DNA of 64,000 nt from NCBI GenBank assembly GCA_964550985.1, contig CAZKBM010000004.1, forward strand, positions 1 to 64,000. The letters run 5' to 3'. The notes under the pieces were generated by a model, which had not been told where the DNA came from, did not search any database, and saw nothing but the letters and a program-made list of their open reading frames with translations. Numbering within the stretch: position 1 is the stretch's first letter; every line of letters starts with the position of its first letter. The position numbers and the translations under genes were made by a program. Positions 25,279 to 33,435 of this stretch are shown here, one piece after another. The stretch comes from JAAYCI01 sp964550985. GTDB lineage: Bacteria; Bacillota; Clostridia; Oscillospirales; Ruminococcaceae.

Positions 25279-26303
25279 GCCCTCTCCTCCTGTGCAATTA
25301 GGCAGGCCCGGCCTTCCTCTACACTAAGCCCCAGTTGCCGCCCCACCTCCAACTCGCATTTTGGGGGCAATTCCCCGCGTATCTCCCTCCCGGTGGCCAA
25401 ATGCCGAAATACCGCCATACGGCAGCTACCGGCATACTGTTCCCGCGCCAGCAAAAAGCCCTGGCCCCCTTCCGTCACCCGCAGTGCGTGGGGGCGCAGC
25501 ACCGCAAGGTACGCCCCCTCTTTTTGGGTGGCGGCAAAGCTGAATAGTTCGCAGGTAAAACGGCCGTTTTGCACCCGTCCGGGCAAAAAAGCCGCCTCGC
25601 CAAAATAGGCGGCGGCCTCGCGGCTGGCGGGCCGTTCATACACCTCCCTGGGGCTGCCCGTCTGCAGCACACGCCCCTCTTGCAACAGCACCAAACTGTC
25701 CGACATCCCCAGCGCCTCTTTTGCGTCGTGCGTCACCAGCAGGGTGGTCATGCCAAATTCACGGTGCAGGCTGTGCACCAGGGCGCGCATATCCTCGCGC
25801 AGGCTCTCGTCCAGGCCGGTGAAGGGCTCGTCCAGCAGCAGCACGCCGGGGTTCGCAGCCAAAGCCCGCGCCAGGGCCACCCGCTGCTGCTGCCCGCCCG
25901 AAAGTTTGGCCGGCTTGCGCCCGGCAAGGCCGCCCAGCTGCACCCGCTGTAACAGTTCCGTGGCCTTTTTCAGGTACTCTTTTTTGGGCATACCCTGCAT
26001 CCGTAGGGGGAACCCCACGTTCTCGGCCGCCGTCAGATGCGGGAAAAGCCGCATATCCTGAAACACAATCACCGCGCCCCGGCGGTGGGGGGGCAGGGCG
26101 TCCGCAGGTTTTTCGTCCAGCCACACCCGGCCCGCGCTAGGGGGCAGCAGGCCCGCAATGGCCTTTAACAGGGTACTTTTGCCACAGCCCGAAGGGCCCA
26201 AAATCGACACGAACGCCCGCTGGGGCGCCGTAAAGCAGATATCGTGCAAAATCTCCCTGCCTGTGAGTGTAACGCACAAGTTTTCCACTTTCAATTTGTT
26301 CAT
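25275..26303 (-). CDS. ABC transporter ATP-binding protein (YnjD/PotA-like)
   Basis: A 342-residue ATPase with Walker A GPSGCGKSTLLKAIAG, signature LSGGQQQRVALARALA and Walker B VLLLDEPFTGLD. About 110 C-terminal residues look like a TOBE-type domain, as in thiamine, iron or polyamine importers. The ATG at 26303 overlaps the permease stop. With two separate permeases and a COG4134-like binding protein it matches the uncharacterised YnjBCD system, in which E. coli has the permeases fused. Confidence 0.9.
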   Translation of the reverse strand: MNKLKVENLCVTLTGREILHDICFTAPQRAFVSILGPSGCGKSTLLKAIAGLLPPSAGRVWLDEKPADALPPHRRGAVIVFQDMRLFPHLTAAENVGFPLRMQGMPKKEYLKKATELLQRVQLGGLAGRKPAKLSGGQQQRVALARALAANPGVLLLDEPFTGLDESLREDMRALVHSLHREFGMTTLLVTHDAKEALGMSDSLVLLQEGRVLQTGSPREVYERPASREAAAYFGEAAFLPGRVQNGRFTCELFSFAATQKEGAYLAVLRPHALRVTEGGQGFLLAREQYAGSCRMAVFRHLATGREIRGELPPKCELEVGRQLGLSVEEGRACLIAQEERA

Positions 26304-27115
26304 GGCGCGGCCTCCTCCCCTTTTGGGCCGGGTGCAACCCAGCGGCGAATCAGCCCCTCGCACAGGGCAAACACCAGCAGCATCGAAACCAAAAACAGCA
26401 GCGCGTAGGCGCTTGCCAGGCTGCGGTCTCCACCCGAGATAAAGGGCACCATCACCACCGATAGGGTTTGCACCCTGCCGCCGCCCAGCAGCAGGGTTAA
26501 AAAATATTGGCTGAACGAGATGATAAATGCCATGCTGAAGGCCGATAAGGCCCCCTGCAAAAGCCCCGGCAACGAGGCCAAAAAGAACGCCCGCAGGGGC
26601 GGGCAGCCCAGTAGCTGGGCCTGTTCCTCCAGCCCTTTACCCAAAGCGGCCGTCACATCCGTTAAAATATTTACCGTGTAGGGCAGTGCGCAAATCACAT
26701 GCGCCAGCACCACGCCAAACAGGCTATCGCCCCAGCCCCAGCGCAAAAACAATACCTGCACGCCCATGGCAAACACCGTACTGGGCACCAAAATAGGCAG
26801 CACGCTGGCAAACAAAACCAGCCCCCGCCCGGTAAAGCGGTAAAGCGCCAGCGCCCGTGCCGCCAGCAAGCCCACCAGGGTGGCCAGCACCGCCACACTT
26901 AGCGAAAGCAAAATGCTGCTGCCCAGCACTGCGGGGGCCTTGGCCTGCGGGCCAAACAGTTCCTGTATGCCGCGCAGGGAAAACCCTCCCGGCAGCAGGT
27001 TTGGAAAGGGCCAGCGGCTGGCAAAACTCCACACCAGCAAAAGCAATAGGGGCAACAGCACACACACCGCCGCCACCAGCAAAAGCAGTCGCAAAAACAA
27101 GGGTTTACCCCGCAT
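26300..27115 (-). CDS. ABC transporter permease (YnjC C-half-like)
   Basis: A 271-residue BPD_transp_1 permease with six predicted helices. The cytoplasmic coupling loop lies around GLEEQAQLLGCPPLRAFFLA (EAA-like motif, about 165-185). It overlaps the other permease by 11 bases and the ATPase by four. The coupling and order suggest one heterodimeric channel, equivalent to the two halves of E. coli YnjC. Confidence 0.9.
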   Translation of the reverse strand: MRGKPLFLRLLLLVAAVCVLLPLLLLLVWSFASRWPFPNLLPGGFSLRGIQELFGPQAKAPAVLGSSILLSLSVAVLATLVGLLAARALALYRFTGRGLVLFASVLPILVPSTVFAMGVQVLFLRWGWGDSLFGVVLAHVICALPYTVNILTDVTAALGKGLEEQAQLLGCPPLRAFFLASLPGLLQGALSAFSMAFIISFSQYFLTLLLGGGRVQTLSVVMVPFISGGDRSLASAYALLFLVSMLLVFALCEGLIRRWVAPGPKGEEAAP

Positions 27116-27983
27116 GGCGCGCCCCCTCCTCTATCTTTTTGGTGCTTTGCCGCAATAGCGCAAAAAATAGGGCCGATAAGCCCAGCGTCAACAGCAAAAT
27201 CACCCCATTCATGGCCATGGCGTAGGGCCGGTGCAGCAAATCGGGGTGGGTGTACTCAAGGTAAGCCTGCACCGGCAGGGCCCTTGGCAGGGTGGCCCCC
27301 AGTAAAAAAGGCAGCTCGTATGCGCCAAAGGAGTAGGCAAAAATGATGATAAACGCCTTGGCGATGGCGGGTAGCGAAAGGGGCAGCGTCACGGCAAAAA
27401 AACCGCGCAGGGGCGAGGCTCCTAAGGTTGCGGCGGCCTCGCCCAGCCCCGCGCTGATGCCCGCCATCAGGGCCAGCACAAAATAGGCAACAAAGGGGGC
27501 TTCTTTCCAAACATAGGCCAGCAAAATACCGCCGCTGCCCGCGTTGTACAGCAAATTGGGGAAGTCCGCCGGGGCGCCGATAAGCCCCAGTTGGTAACAC
27601 AACCGGGCCAAAATGCCGCTTTGCGAAAAGGTTGCCGCCACCATCAGGGCCACCACGGTGTGGGGCACCAAAATGGGCAGGCGGGCTATAAAAAGGGCAA
27701 AGCCCCGCGCCCTGCCGGTGTACACCAGCGCGGCGCAGAGCAAGGTGCCCAAAACCACCGCCGCGGCCGAAGATACCAGCGAGATGTACAGGCTGAGCCG
27801 TACTGAGGCCAAAAAACCGGGGTTTTGCAATATGGCGGCGTAATATTCCAGTGTAAACCGCTTTAGCCCAAAAGCGGGGATGTACCCAAAACTTTGCACC
27901 AGTGCGTTGCCAATACCAAGCAAAAATATGCCCAGCAACAAAAGCAAGGGCAGCACCAGCAAATAAGGGGTTAACTTGCGCAT
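27105..27983 (-). CDS. ABC transporter permease (YnjC N-half-like)
   Basis: A 292-residue BPD_transp_1 permease. Its first helix starts at residue 6 and the EAA-like loop reads GLGEAAATLGASPLRGFFAV. Start at 27983, with a modest AAAGG ribosome site. The 154 bases between it and the binding-protein gene contain an 87-bp repeat (28013-28099) that could fold into a hairpin and lower permease expression. Confidence 0.9.
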   Translation of the reverse strand: MRKLTPYLLVLPLLLLLGIFLLGIGNALVQSFGYIPAFGLKRFTLEYYAAILQNPGFLASVRLSLYISLVSSAAAVVLGTLLCAALVYTGRARGFALFIARLPILVPHTVVALMVAATFSQSGILARLCYQLGLIGAPADFPNLLYNAGSGGILLAYVWKEAPFVAYFVLALMAGISAGLGEAAATLGASPLRGFFAVTLPLSLPAIAKAFIIIFAYSFGAYELPFLLGATLPRALPVQAYLEYTHPDLLHRPYAMAMNGVILLLTLGLSALFFALLRQSTKKIEEGARHAG

Positions 27984-28012
27984 GGCAGCCCGCCTTTCGG
28001 GGGTATGGCTTT

Positions 28013-28099
28013 TTACAACATTTTCACAAATAACTTACACACCGCACCGGCAAAAACAGTTTTATTCTTCGGTGTAAAACATTTGTTCAAATGCTGTAA
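28013..28099 (-). repeat. 87-bp TTACAG-ended repeat, deletion form
   Basis: Reads TTACAACATTTTCACAAATA at one end and, reversed, TTACAGCATTTGAACAAATG at the other. Its ends, plus an ACTTACACACCGCACCGGC block and CAAAAACAGTTTTAT, are nearly identical to those of the 164-bp element at 55189-55352 in reverse orientation, but the centre is missing. Confidence 0.85.
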
Positions 28100-28137
28100 T
28101 TTGCCCAAAGAAATATCGTACAGCCTCATTTAGTATA

Positions 28138-29448
28138 CTACTTACCCACCACTTCTTCCAGCCAAATCTCCTCAATAATGGGCACCAGTTTGGCGGGCAT
28201 TTCGGGCAGGCGTTTTGCCAGCAGTTCCTCCTGGGTCAGTGTACCTTGGCCAATGTCTACCGCCTCAAAGGCTGCGGCCTGTTCCTCGCTCAGGGCAGTG
28301 TTATCCAAAACAGGCAGGGTGTGCAGGGCTGCATACTGCCCGGCCTGCCCCTGGGGCGAAAGGATATAGTTAATGGCCACCATGGCCCCCGCCTTGTTTG
28401 GGGCATTTTGGGCAATGGCTATATAGTTTGTGTTGCCAATGGTTCCCTTATCAAACAAAAAGGTTTGGGCGGTTTCGGGGTAAAGGCCGTCCTCAATATT
28501 CTGCGCCGCCTCAAAGGGGGCATAGCTCATATACAGCGCCAGTTCCCCGTCGGCAAACATATTGTTCATCTCGGCGCTGGAGGCCGGGAAGGTCTTGCCC
28601 TCGTTCCACAGGTAGGGGTTTAACTGCCGCAGGTATTCCATGGCGGGCTGAATGGCGGCGCGCACCGTCTCCTTGTCCGCCTCCATATCCATAAACTGCT
28701 CGTGACCACAGATGTCATAAATCACATTCCGCACAAAGGCCGAGCCGGTAAAGTCCGGCAGGGCGGGGTAGCTCACCTGGCCTTTGTACTTTTGGGCAAA
28801 TTCCAGCAGGGCCCCTGTGCCGGCCGGGGTCTCCGGGGTGCGGGCGCTGTCGTTTATCAGCACCAATTGGGCCTTGCCATAGGGGGCCTCGTAGCCCTCA
28901 ATGGGGTAGCCGAAGTCGTACTGGTTTTCGGCATCCTCTGCGTTTACATATTGCTGGTAAGAGGGCAGGTTTTGCGCAAAGGGCCCAAACAGCAAATCAT
29001 TCTCCTTGGCGGAATAAAAATTTTCGCCGTTTATCCAAATCATATCCACCGAGCCGGTCTCCGTACCGGCCTGTTTTTCGCCCGAGAGTTTGGCCAAAAT
29101 CTGGTCGATGTCCATGGGCACCAGCTCCAGCGTCAGGTCGTACTCCTTTTTCAGCTTTTCGGCCACTTCCCCGCTCAGGTATTTGTTGCGGTTTTCATCT
29201 CCCCCCCAGCCGTAAAAAGTTACGGTGGTGCCGCGGGCCTGCTCAATAATGCTCTCAAAATCGGCGTTAACATCAAAACCGGCGGCTACGCTTGCAGCCT
29301 GTGAAGAAACCGCTGCACCGGCCGAAGGGCTTTGCGCAGGGGCGGCCTTGGAACTTTGCGCTGAACTTGCGCCGGCGCAGCCCGCCAAAGCCGTAAACAA
29401 AACGGATGCCAGGGTGAGGGCCAGTGCACTTTTAAACCGTGTTTTCAT
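28138..29448 (-). CDS. YnjB-like solute-binding lipoprotein
   Basis: A 436-residue extracellular binding protein resembling COG4134/YnjB. The lipobox is LAGC (Cys24), followed by a Ser/Ala/Gln linker. The domain begins TTVTFYGWGGDENRNKYLSG and contains MIWINGENFYSAKENDLLFG and the hallmark LSPQGQAGQYAALHTLPVLD near residues 345-365. The substrate of this family is not established; thiamine- or thiosulfate-like compounds have been proposed for relatives. The ribosome site is weak (AAAGAAG). A dispersed repeat lies just upstream. Confidence 0.88.
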   Translation of the reverse strand: MKTRFKSALALTLASVLFTALAGCAGASSAQSSKAAPAQSPSAGAAVSSQAASVAAGFDVNADFESIIEQARGTTVTFYGWGGDENRNKYLSGEVAEKLKKEYDLTLELVPMDIDQILAKLSGEKQAGTETGSVDMIWINGENFYSAKENDLLFGPFAQNLPSYQQYVNAEDAENQYDFGYPIEGYEAPYGKAQLVLINDSARTPETPAGTGALLEFAQKYKGQVSYPALPDFTGSAFVRNVIYDICGHEQFMDMEADKETVRAAIQPAMEYLRQLNPYLWNEGKTFPASSAEMNNMFADGELALYMSYAPFEAAQNIEDGLYPETAQTFLFDKGTIGNTNYIAIAQNAPNKAGAMVAINYILSPQGQAGQYAALHTLPVLDNTALSEEQAAAFEAVDIGQGTLTQEELLAKRLPEMPAKLVPIIEEIWLEEVVGK

Positions 29449-29485
29449 CTTTTTCTTCTTTCACACTCATTTTTGCGTCGCGTTA

Positions 29486-29606
29486 TTACCGTTTCTCAAA
29501 AAGCTGTGCAGCAGGTTTTTGAGAAAATCTAATACAGAGTGGAAACTGTTAGGCAGCGCCTGCTTTTTCCCGTTTTTACGCGCTATAGTTTGTTCATTTG
29601 CTGTAA
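29486..29606 (+). repeat. 121-bp TTACAG-ended dispersed repeat
   Basis: Starts TTACCGTTTCTCAAAAAGCT and ends TTTGTTCATTTGCTGTAA. Internal blocks ATACAGAGTGGAAACTGTTA and GGCAGCGCCTG match the copies at 31752-31913 and, inverted, 58252-58371. It lies in the leader of the YnjB-like gene. Confidence 0.85.
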
Positions 29607-29670
29607 AAAGCTTGTTTCAACATACATTTCCCCATTCGGGCAAGCCTATTAAGCCCAGGGCAACCAAAGG

Positions 29671-30723
29671 TTAAACCAGTGAATCCGTCTTTACCAAATA
29701 GTCAAAATCCAACCGAATTTTACTCTCGTCTCCCCGGCGCAGGTAGTCAAAACCGCACTCAAACATCATTTTGCGGCAGCGGGCCATATCCAAACCCCTG
29801 TTTTTGGCCGTATCACCGGTGGCATCGCGCGGGTTTGCGCCGCTTTCGGCCGTTACTATGTTGGCGCCCGCCAGGTAGCAAAGTTCGCCCGGCTCGTGCG
29901 CGCCCATGTAGGCCATGGTGGGCACCGTGGCCGAGGCCAGGGCGATGACGGCCACAATGTGCGCCAGGCGCAGGTTGCTAATCTGCCCGCGCTCGGCCAA
30001 TGGCGCGCCGGGCACGGCCACACGCCGCATAGCCGCGTGCTGGTAGATGTCCATCTCAATACCAATAAAAATGTTGTCCACCAGTTCCTCAACACTGTGC
30101 TCGGGGCCTATGGGCTCGCAGCAGGTGTACAGTTCCAGCCCGGCGTCCAGCGCGCTTTGCATCGAGCGCATCCTGTCCTCTTTGGAAAGGGCGGTGTCCT
30201 CCCCTTCGCGCAGGCGGCACACATGGTAAATGCCCGTAACCCCGGCTTCGCGTATCTGCTTGTACGCCTCGGGGCTGGAATCCCCCACATTCGCCCAAAT
30301 TTGGGTGGTGGCGGGGGCCAGCTTGCGGGCCAGCCGCACACAGTTTAAATAGTGGTCCAGGTCATATTCGTGCATGGTCATCAGGTATAGGCCGTATAAG
30401 TCGTCATAGCGGCAAAACTCGGCCACTTTTTGGCTCAGTTCCTCCTCTGGCATACGCACCCGCGCAAAATGGGTGTGTTGCTCGCCAAAGGTGCAAAATT
30501 TGCAGCCGCCGGGGCAGGGCAGCACATCCACCCCAATTTGCCCCAAAAGTATGGCCGAATTTTCGTTCTTACCCCGCACCAGGGCCGCAGCCGCCGCCCG
30601 TATCAGGCCCGATTCATAGCTGCGCTCGTCAATCTCCAAAAGGTATTTGCAATCGCCGCGGGTAAGCGCCTCACCCGCAAAGGCTTTGTCCACTATCTTT
30701 TGCATCTGGGCATCCGCTCTCAT
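29671..30723 (-). CDS. BioB-like radical SAM protein of unknown function
   Basis: A 350-residue radical SAM enzyme. Cys70, Cys74 and Cys77 (CPGGCKFC) form the CX3CX2C [4Fe-4S] site. The fold resembles biotin synthase (IWANVGDSSPEAYKQIREAG, IYHVCRLREGED, and a late AGANIVTAESGANPRDATGD loop), but nothing near it concerns biotin. Its ATG overlaps the nucleoside hydrolase stop (ATGA), so the two are made together. It may act on a ribose- or base-derived product, which is inference. A true BioB is a less likely reading because the auxiliary-cluster region is not recognisable. Confidence 0.85.
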   Translation of the reverse strand: MRADAQMQKIVDKAFAGEALTRGDCKYLLEIDERSYESGLIRAAAAALVRGKNENSAILLGQIGVDVLPCPGGCKFCTFGEQHTHFARVRMPEEELSQKVAEFCRYDDLYGLYLMTMHEYDLDHYLNCVRLARKLAPATTQIWANVGDSSPEAYKQIREAGVTGIYHVCRLREGEDTALSKEDRMRSMQSALDAGLELYTCCEPIGPEHSVEELVDNIFIGIEMDIYQHAAMRRVAVPGAPLAERGQISNLRLAHIVAVIALASATVPTMAYMGAHEPGELCYLAGANIVTAESGANPRDATGDTAKNRGLDMARCRKMMFECGFDYLRRGDESKIRLDFDYLVKTDSLV

Positions 30724-31607
30724 CCTGTCATCCTCCCCGGTTCTGCTGCAGCCAGCACTGCTTCATAACAGCTGTAAACATGTTCTTTAAAAGCCTCCGG
30801 GTTTTTTACCCGGGGCAGCCGTACCCGCAGTGGCGGCCCTTCTCCAAGCAACCCGCCGCTTTGCAGGCTTTGCAGGCTGGGGCTTATATCCCCTGCGGCG
30901 TCATAAAACCACTCGGGCTCCAGCAGTTGGGCGGCGGCCAACACGTCCCACTTGTAGGTGCCGCCTCCCCCGTACTGCCGCTGCATCAGGTCAAACCAGG
31001 CGGCTATGTGGCCGTGCAGCCAGGCGCGCAGGCCATAGGGCCCCACAATGCGCCGCTTTACCTCCTCGGTGCTAAACAAAACGTCCAAACAGTGGTTCGC
31101 CGTGGCTATTGAAAGCTCTGCCCCGCTGCGCAGCACCGCAAGCGCCGCCTTTGCATCACAGGCAAAATTCAGTTCCGCCATCTGTTTCCCCTGTATATAC
31201 AGCGGCTTTGTCACGCCGCCCATCAGGGCTATCTCCTGTATCTTGGTAAAAAAGCTTTTGTCCGCCTTTGCCGCGGCGGCAAGGTTTGTAAGGCCGCCGG
31301 TGGCCAAAATGCAAAGTTCGCCCTCATATTTCTGGGCCATCTCCAGCAAAAATCCAACAGCCGGGGCATTTTCCACCCCCGGCGCGGCGCAGCCCCGCCA
31401 CACGGGTATCTCAGGGCAGCCCAGCCGCCCCAACAACCGCTTTGTGGCGGCATAGGTCGTTTCCACATCGCTATTGCCAAAGCTGGCCGTCACCCCCAGC
31501 ACCTCGGCGCGCCGGCAGCCCAGCGCATACAAAAGGGCCAGGCCGTCGTCCACATCACAGCCGGGCACATCAAAGGTATTGTCGCAGTCCACAATCAGCT
31601 TTTTCAT
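30720..31607 (-). CDS. Inosine/uridine-preferring nucleoside hydrolase
   Basis: This family hydrolyses the N-glycosidic bond of ribonucleosides to base and ribose. The 295-residue protein has the N-terminal calcium-binding Asp cluster in modified form (DCDNTFDVPGCDVDDGLAL, Asp7/9/18/20/21), with four to five extra residues between the usual DxD and DD parts, and the ILATGGLTNLAAA and ALMGGV motifs. The ATG at 31607 follows GGGGGCC. Three tandem 15-bp repeats stand 44-88 bases upstream. Confidence 0.88.
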   Translation of the reverse strand: MKKLIVDCDNTFDVPGCDVDDGLALLYALGCRRAEVLGVTASFGNSDVETTYAATKRLLGRLGCPEIPVWRGCAAPGVENAPAVGFLLEMAQKYEGELCILATGGLTNLAAAAKADKSFFTKIQEIALMGGVTKPLYIQGKQMAELNFACDAKAALAVLRSGAELSIATANHCLDVLFSTEEVKRRIVGPYGLRAWLHGHIAAWFDLMQRQYGGGGTYKWDVLAAAQLLEPEWFYDAAGDISPSLQSLQSGGLLGEGPPLRVRLPRVKNPEAFKEHVYSCYEAVLAAAEPGRMTG

Positions 31608-31650
31608 AAGGCCCCCATTTTGCCATGCCTTCAATAAAAATATAGCTTCA

Positions 31651-31695
31651 TTGGATATAGTCTTATTGGACATACTCTTATTAGACTTAGTCTAA
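31651..31695. repeat. Three tandem 15-bp iterons upstream of the nucleoside hydrolase
   Basis: TTGGATATAGTCTTA, TTGGACATACTCTTA and TTAGACTTAGTCTAA follow one another without a gap. The third is a perfect palindrome around its central T. The array fits an operator with one helical-face repeat every 1.5 turns. The surrounding gap (31608-32132) also holds a dispersed repeat and a terminator, and no gene. Confidence 0.75.
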
Positions 31696-31751
31696 TATCC
31701 ATTGCCACCCATTATAGCAAGTGCATGCTGTAATTGCAATGCCAAATTTTA

Positions 31752-31913
31752 TTACAGATTCTCAAAAGGTTGCGCAGCAAGCTTTTGCTATTAGAGTTTC
31801 TCAAAAAGCTGTGCAGCAGTTTTTTGCAAGAAACTCATATACAGAGTAGAAACTGTTATGCAGCGCCTGATTTTTCAAGTGTTTATGCGCTACAATTTAT
31901 TCATTTGCTGTAA
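31752..31913 (+). repeat. 162-bp TTACAG-ended dispersed repeat with duplicated left end
   Basis: Starts TTACAGATTCTCAAAAGGTT, repeats that end from 31791 as TTAGAGTTTCTCAAAAAGCT, then shows ACAGAGTAGAAACTGTTATG, CAGCGCCTGATTTTTCAAGT and the end TTCATTTGCTGTAA. Closest relatives in the window are 29486-29606 and 58252-58371. Confidence 0.85.
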
Positions 31914-32057
31914 GGCCATACCGCGCAAAGAGAGATAGAAGAACTACCAGTCAGATTTGTTTGGCAGATTATCCCAACAGCGCAGGGAATACCAAGGGTA
32001 TGCCCAAGCATTTTTCAGTGTGTGGATCGGCGCGAGCTCAGCGCGTCGTTTTACAAG

Positions 32058-32091
32058 CAAAAACCCCCCAAACCTAAAAAAGTTTGGGGGG
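32058..32091 (-). terminator. Terminator of the class V aminotransferase gene
   Basis: Minus-strand GCCCCCCAAAC pairs with GTTTGGGGGG around TTTTTTAG and is followed by TTTTTGC. Confidence 0.88.
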
Positions 32092-32132
32092 CATACAACA
32101 ATTTGTTTAACTTTTTTTGCAAAAGCAGGGCT

Positions 32133-33278
32133 TTATTTGCCCATCTCGGCCATGTAAGTACCCACAGCTTTGCCCGGGCACACCTCTGCGCCGCAGGCTT
32201 TCAAGCTGCGCTCCACGGCGCCCAGCATGGTAACCATGGTGTTTTGGTCAATGTTGCCCATGTGCCCCACGCGGAAGGCTTTGCCCGCATAGGCGCCAAG
32301 GGCGCCCGCCACAACCACGCCCTCTTTCAGCATGGTGCTGCGGAAGGCGGCGTCGTCCACACCCGCGGGGTAGATGGCATTGCTAAGGGTAGCGGCACGG
32401 CAGCCTGGCTTTGCCAAAATTTGCAGGCCAATAGCCTCCAGCGCGGCGGCGGCGGCGGCGGCGTTTTTCTGGTGGCGGGCGGCGCGCTCCTTCAGGCCCT
32501 CTTCGGCAATGATGGCCGTGGCCTCTTTCATGGCCCAAACCAAATTGATGGCCGGGGTGGCAAAGTACTTGGCGGGGTCCTGCATAATGGGCATCCACTT
32601 GTCAAAATCCACATAGTACTCCGGGATGGTGCCCAGGGCCTTGCGCCGCTCTAAAGCACGCTGGCCCGCCCACAGCACCAACATGCCGGGGCATACGCCA
32701 AAGGCTTTTTGCGAGCCGGTGAACAGCACGTCAATGCCAAAACCGTCCACATCCACGTACTCGCCGCCGGTGGCGGCTACACCGTCCACAATGTACATGA
32801 CACCGGGGTGTTTTGCCACCACCTTGCCAATGGCCTCAATGGGGGCCACCACGGCGGTGGAGGTATCCACATGGCTCACGGTCATGGCGGCATAGTCCTT
32901 TTCCGCAAGTTTTTTGTCAATCTCCTCGGGGCTGATGCAAGTCCCCCACTCGGCGCTCAGCACGTCCACATTCAGGCCCTTGCGCTCGCAGATATCAATA
33001 AAGCGGTCGCCAAAAAAGCCGTTGGAGACGATGAGGACATTGTCTCCCCGTTTGGTGGTGTTGGCAATGGCCATCTCCATGGCCAGGGTGCCGGTGCCCG
33101 CAATGGGGAAGGTTTGGCCCGCACAGTTAAACAGCTTGCCCAAATCGTCAATCAATTCTTTGTAATCTTTCACAAAGCGCGGGTCGCCAAAAGCCTGTAT
33201 ATCGCGGGCCATCTGCTCTTTGATAGGGGCCACCACAGGGGTTGGGCCCGGAATCATAACCAGTACATTTTTTTCCAT
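32133..33278 (-). CDS. Class V aminotransferase, AGXT/PucG-like
   Basis: A 381-residue fold-type I PLP enzyme related to alanine/serine-glyoxylate and (S)-ureidoglycine-glyoxylate aminotransferases. Visible residues are Lys191 for the Schiff base in FTGSQKAFG, Asp165 in YIVDGVAATGG, and the HVDTSTAVV motif (AGXT relatives have HxETSTG). It has no N-terminal extension, unlike the class V enzyme of the BMC operon. AAAGGAGG precedes the ATG. Downstream of the M24/dehydrogenase genes, it may transaminate a glyoxylate- or ureido-type intermediate, which is inference. Confidence 0.88.
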   Translation of the reverse strand: MEKNVLVMIPGPTPVVAPIKEQMARDIQAFGDPRFVKDYKELIDDLGKLFNCAGQTFPIAGTGTLAMEMAIANTTKRGDNVLIVSNGFFGDRFIDICERKGLNVDVLSAEWGTCISPEEIDKKLAEKDYAAMTVSHVDTSTAVVAPIEAIGKVVAKHPGVMYIVDGVAATGGEYVDVDGFGIDVLFTGSQKAFGVCPGMLVLWAGQRALERRKALGTIPEYYVDFDKWMPIMQDPAKYFATPAINLVWAMKEATAIIAEEGLKERAARHQKNAAAAAAALEAIGLQILAKPGCRAATLSNAIYPAGVDDAAFRSTMLKEGVVVAGALGAYAGKAFRVGHMGNIDQNTMVTMLGAVERSLKACGAEVCPGKAVGTYMAEMGK

Positions 33279-33318
33279 CTGTAAAACATCCTCCTTTGGG
33301 AATGGGTTTTGATACTAC

Positions 33319-33358
33319 CATTCGATTGAACAGCCCTCTCGAGCCGTTCAATCGAATG
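33319..33358. repeat. 13-bp inverted repeat in the aminotransferase leader
   Basis: CATTCGATTGAAC and GTTCAATCGAATG are perfect complements 14 bases apart, with CTCGAG in the loop. There is no T run after it in either direction, so an operator or leader hairpin is more likely than a terminator. Confidence 0.6.
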
Positions 33359-33435
33359 TTGTGGCAAAAACACCACAGTGCTTTTTTTGCAATTATACCC
33401 GATAATCTGGCACAGCGGAACCCAGAACCGTAACT

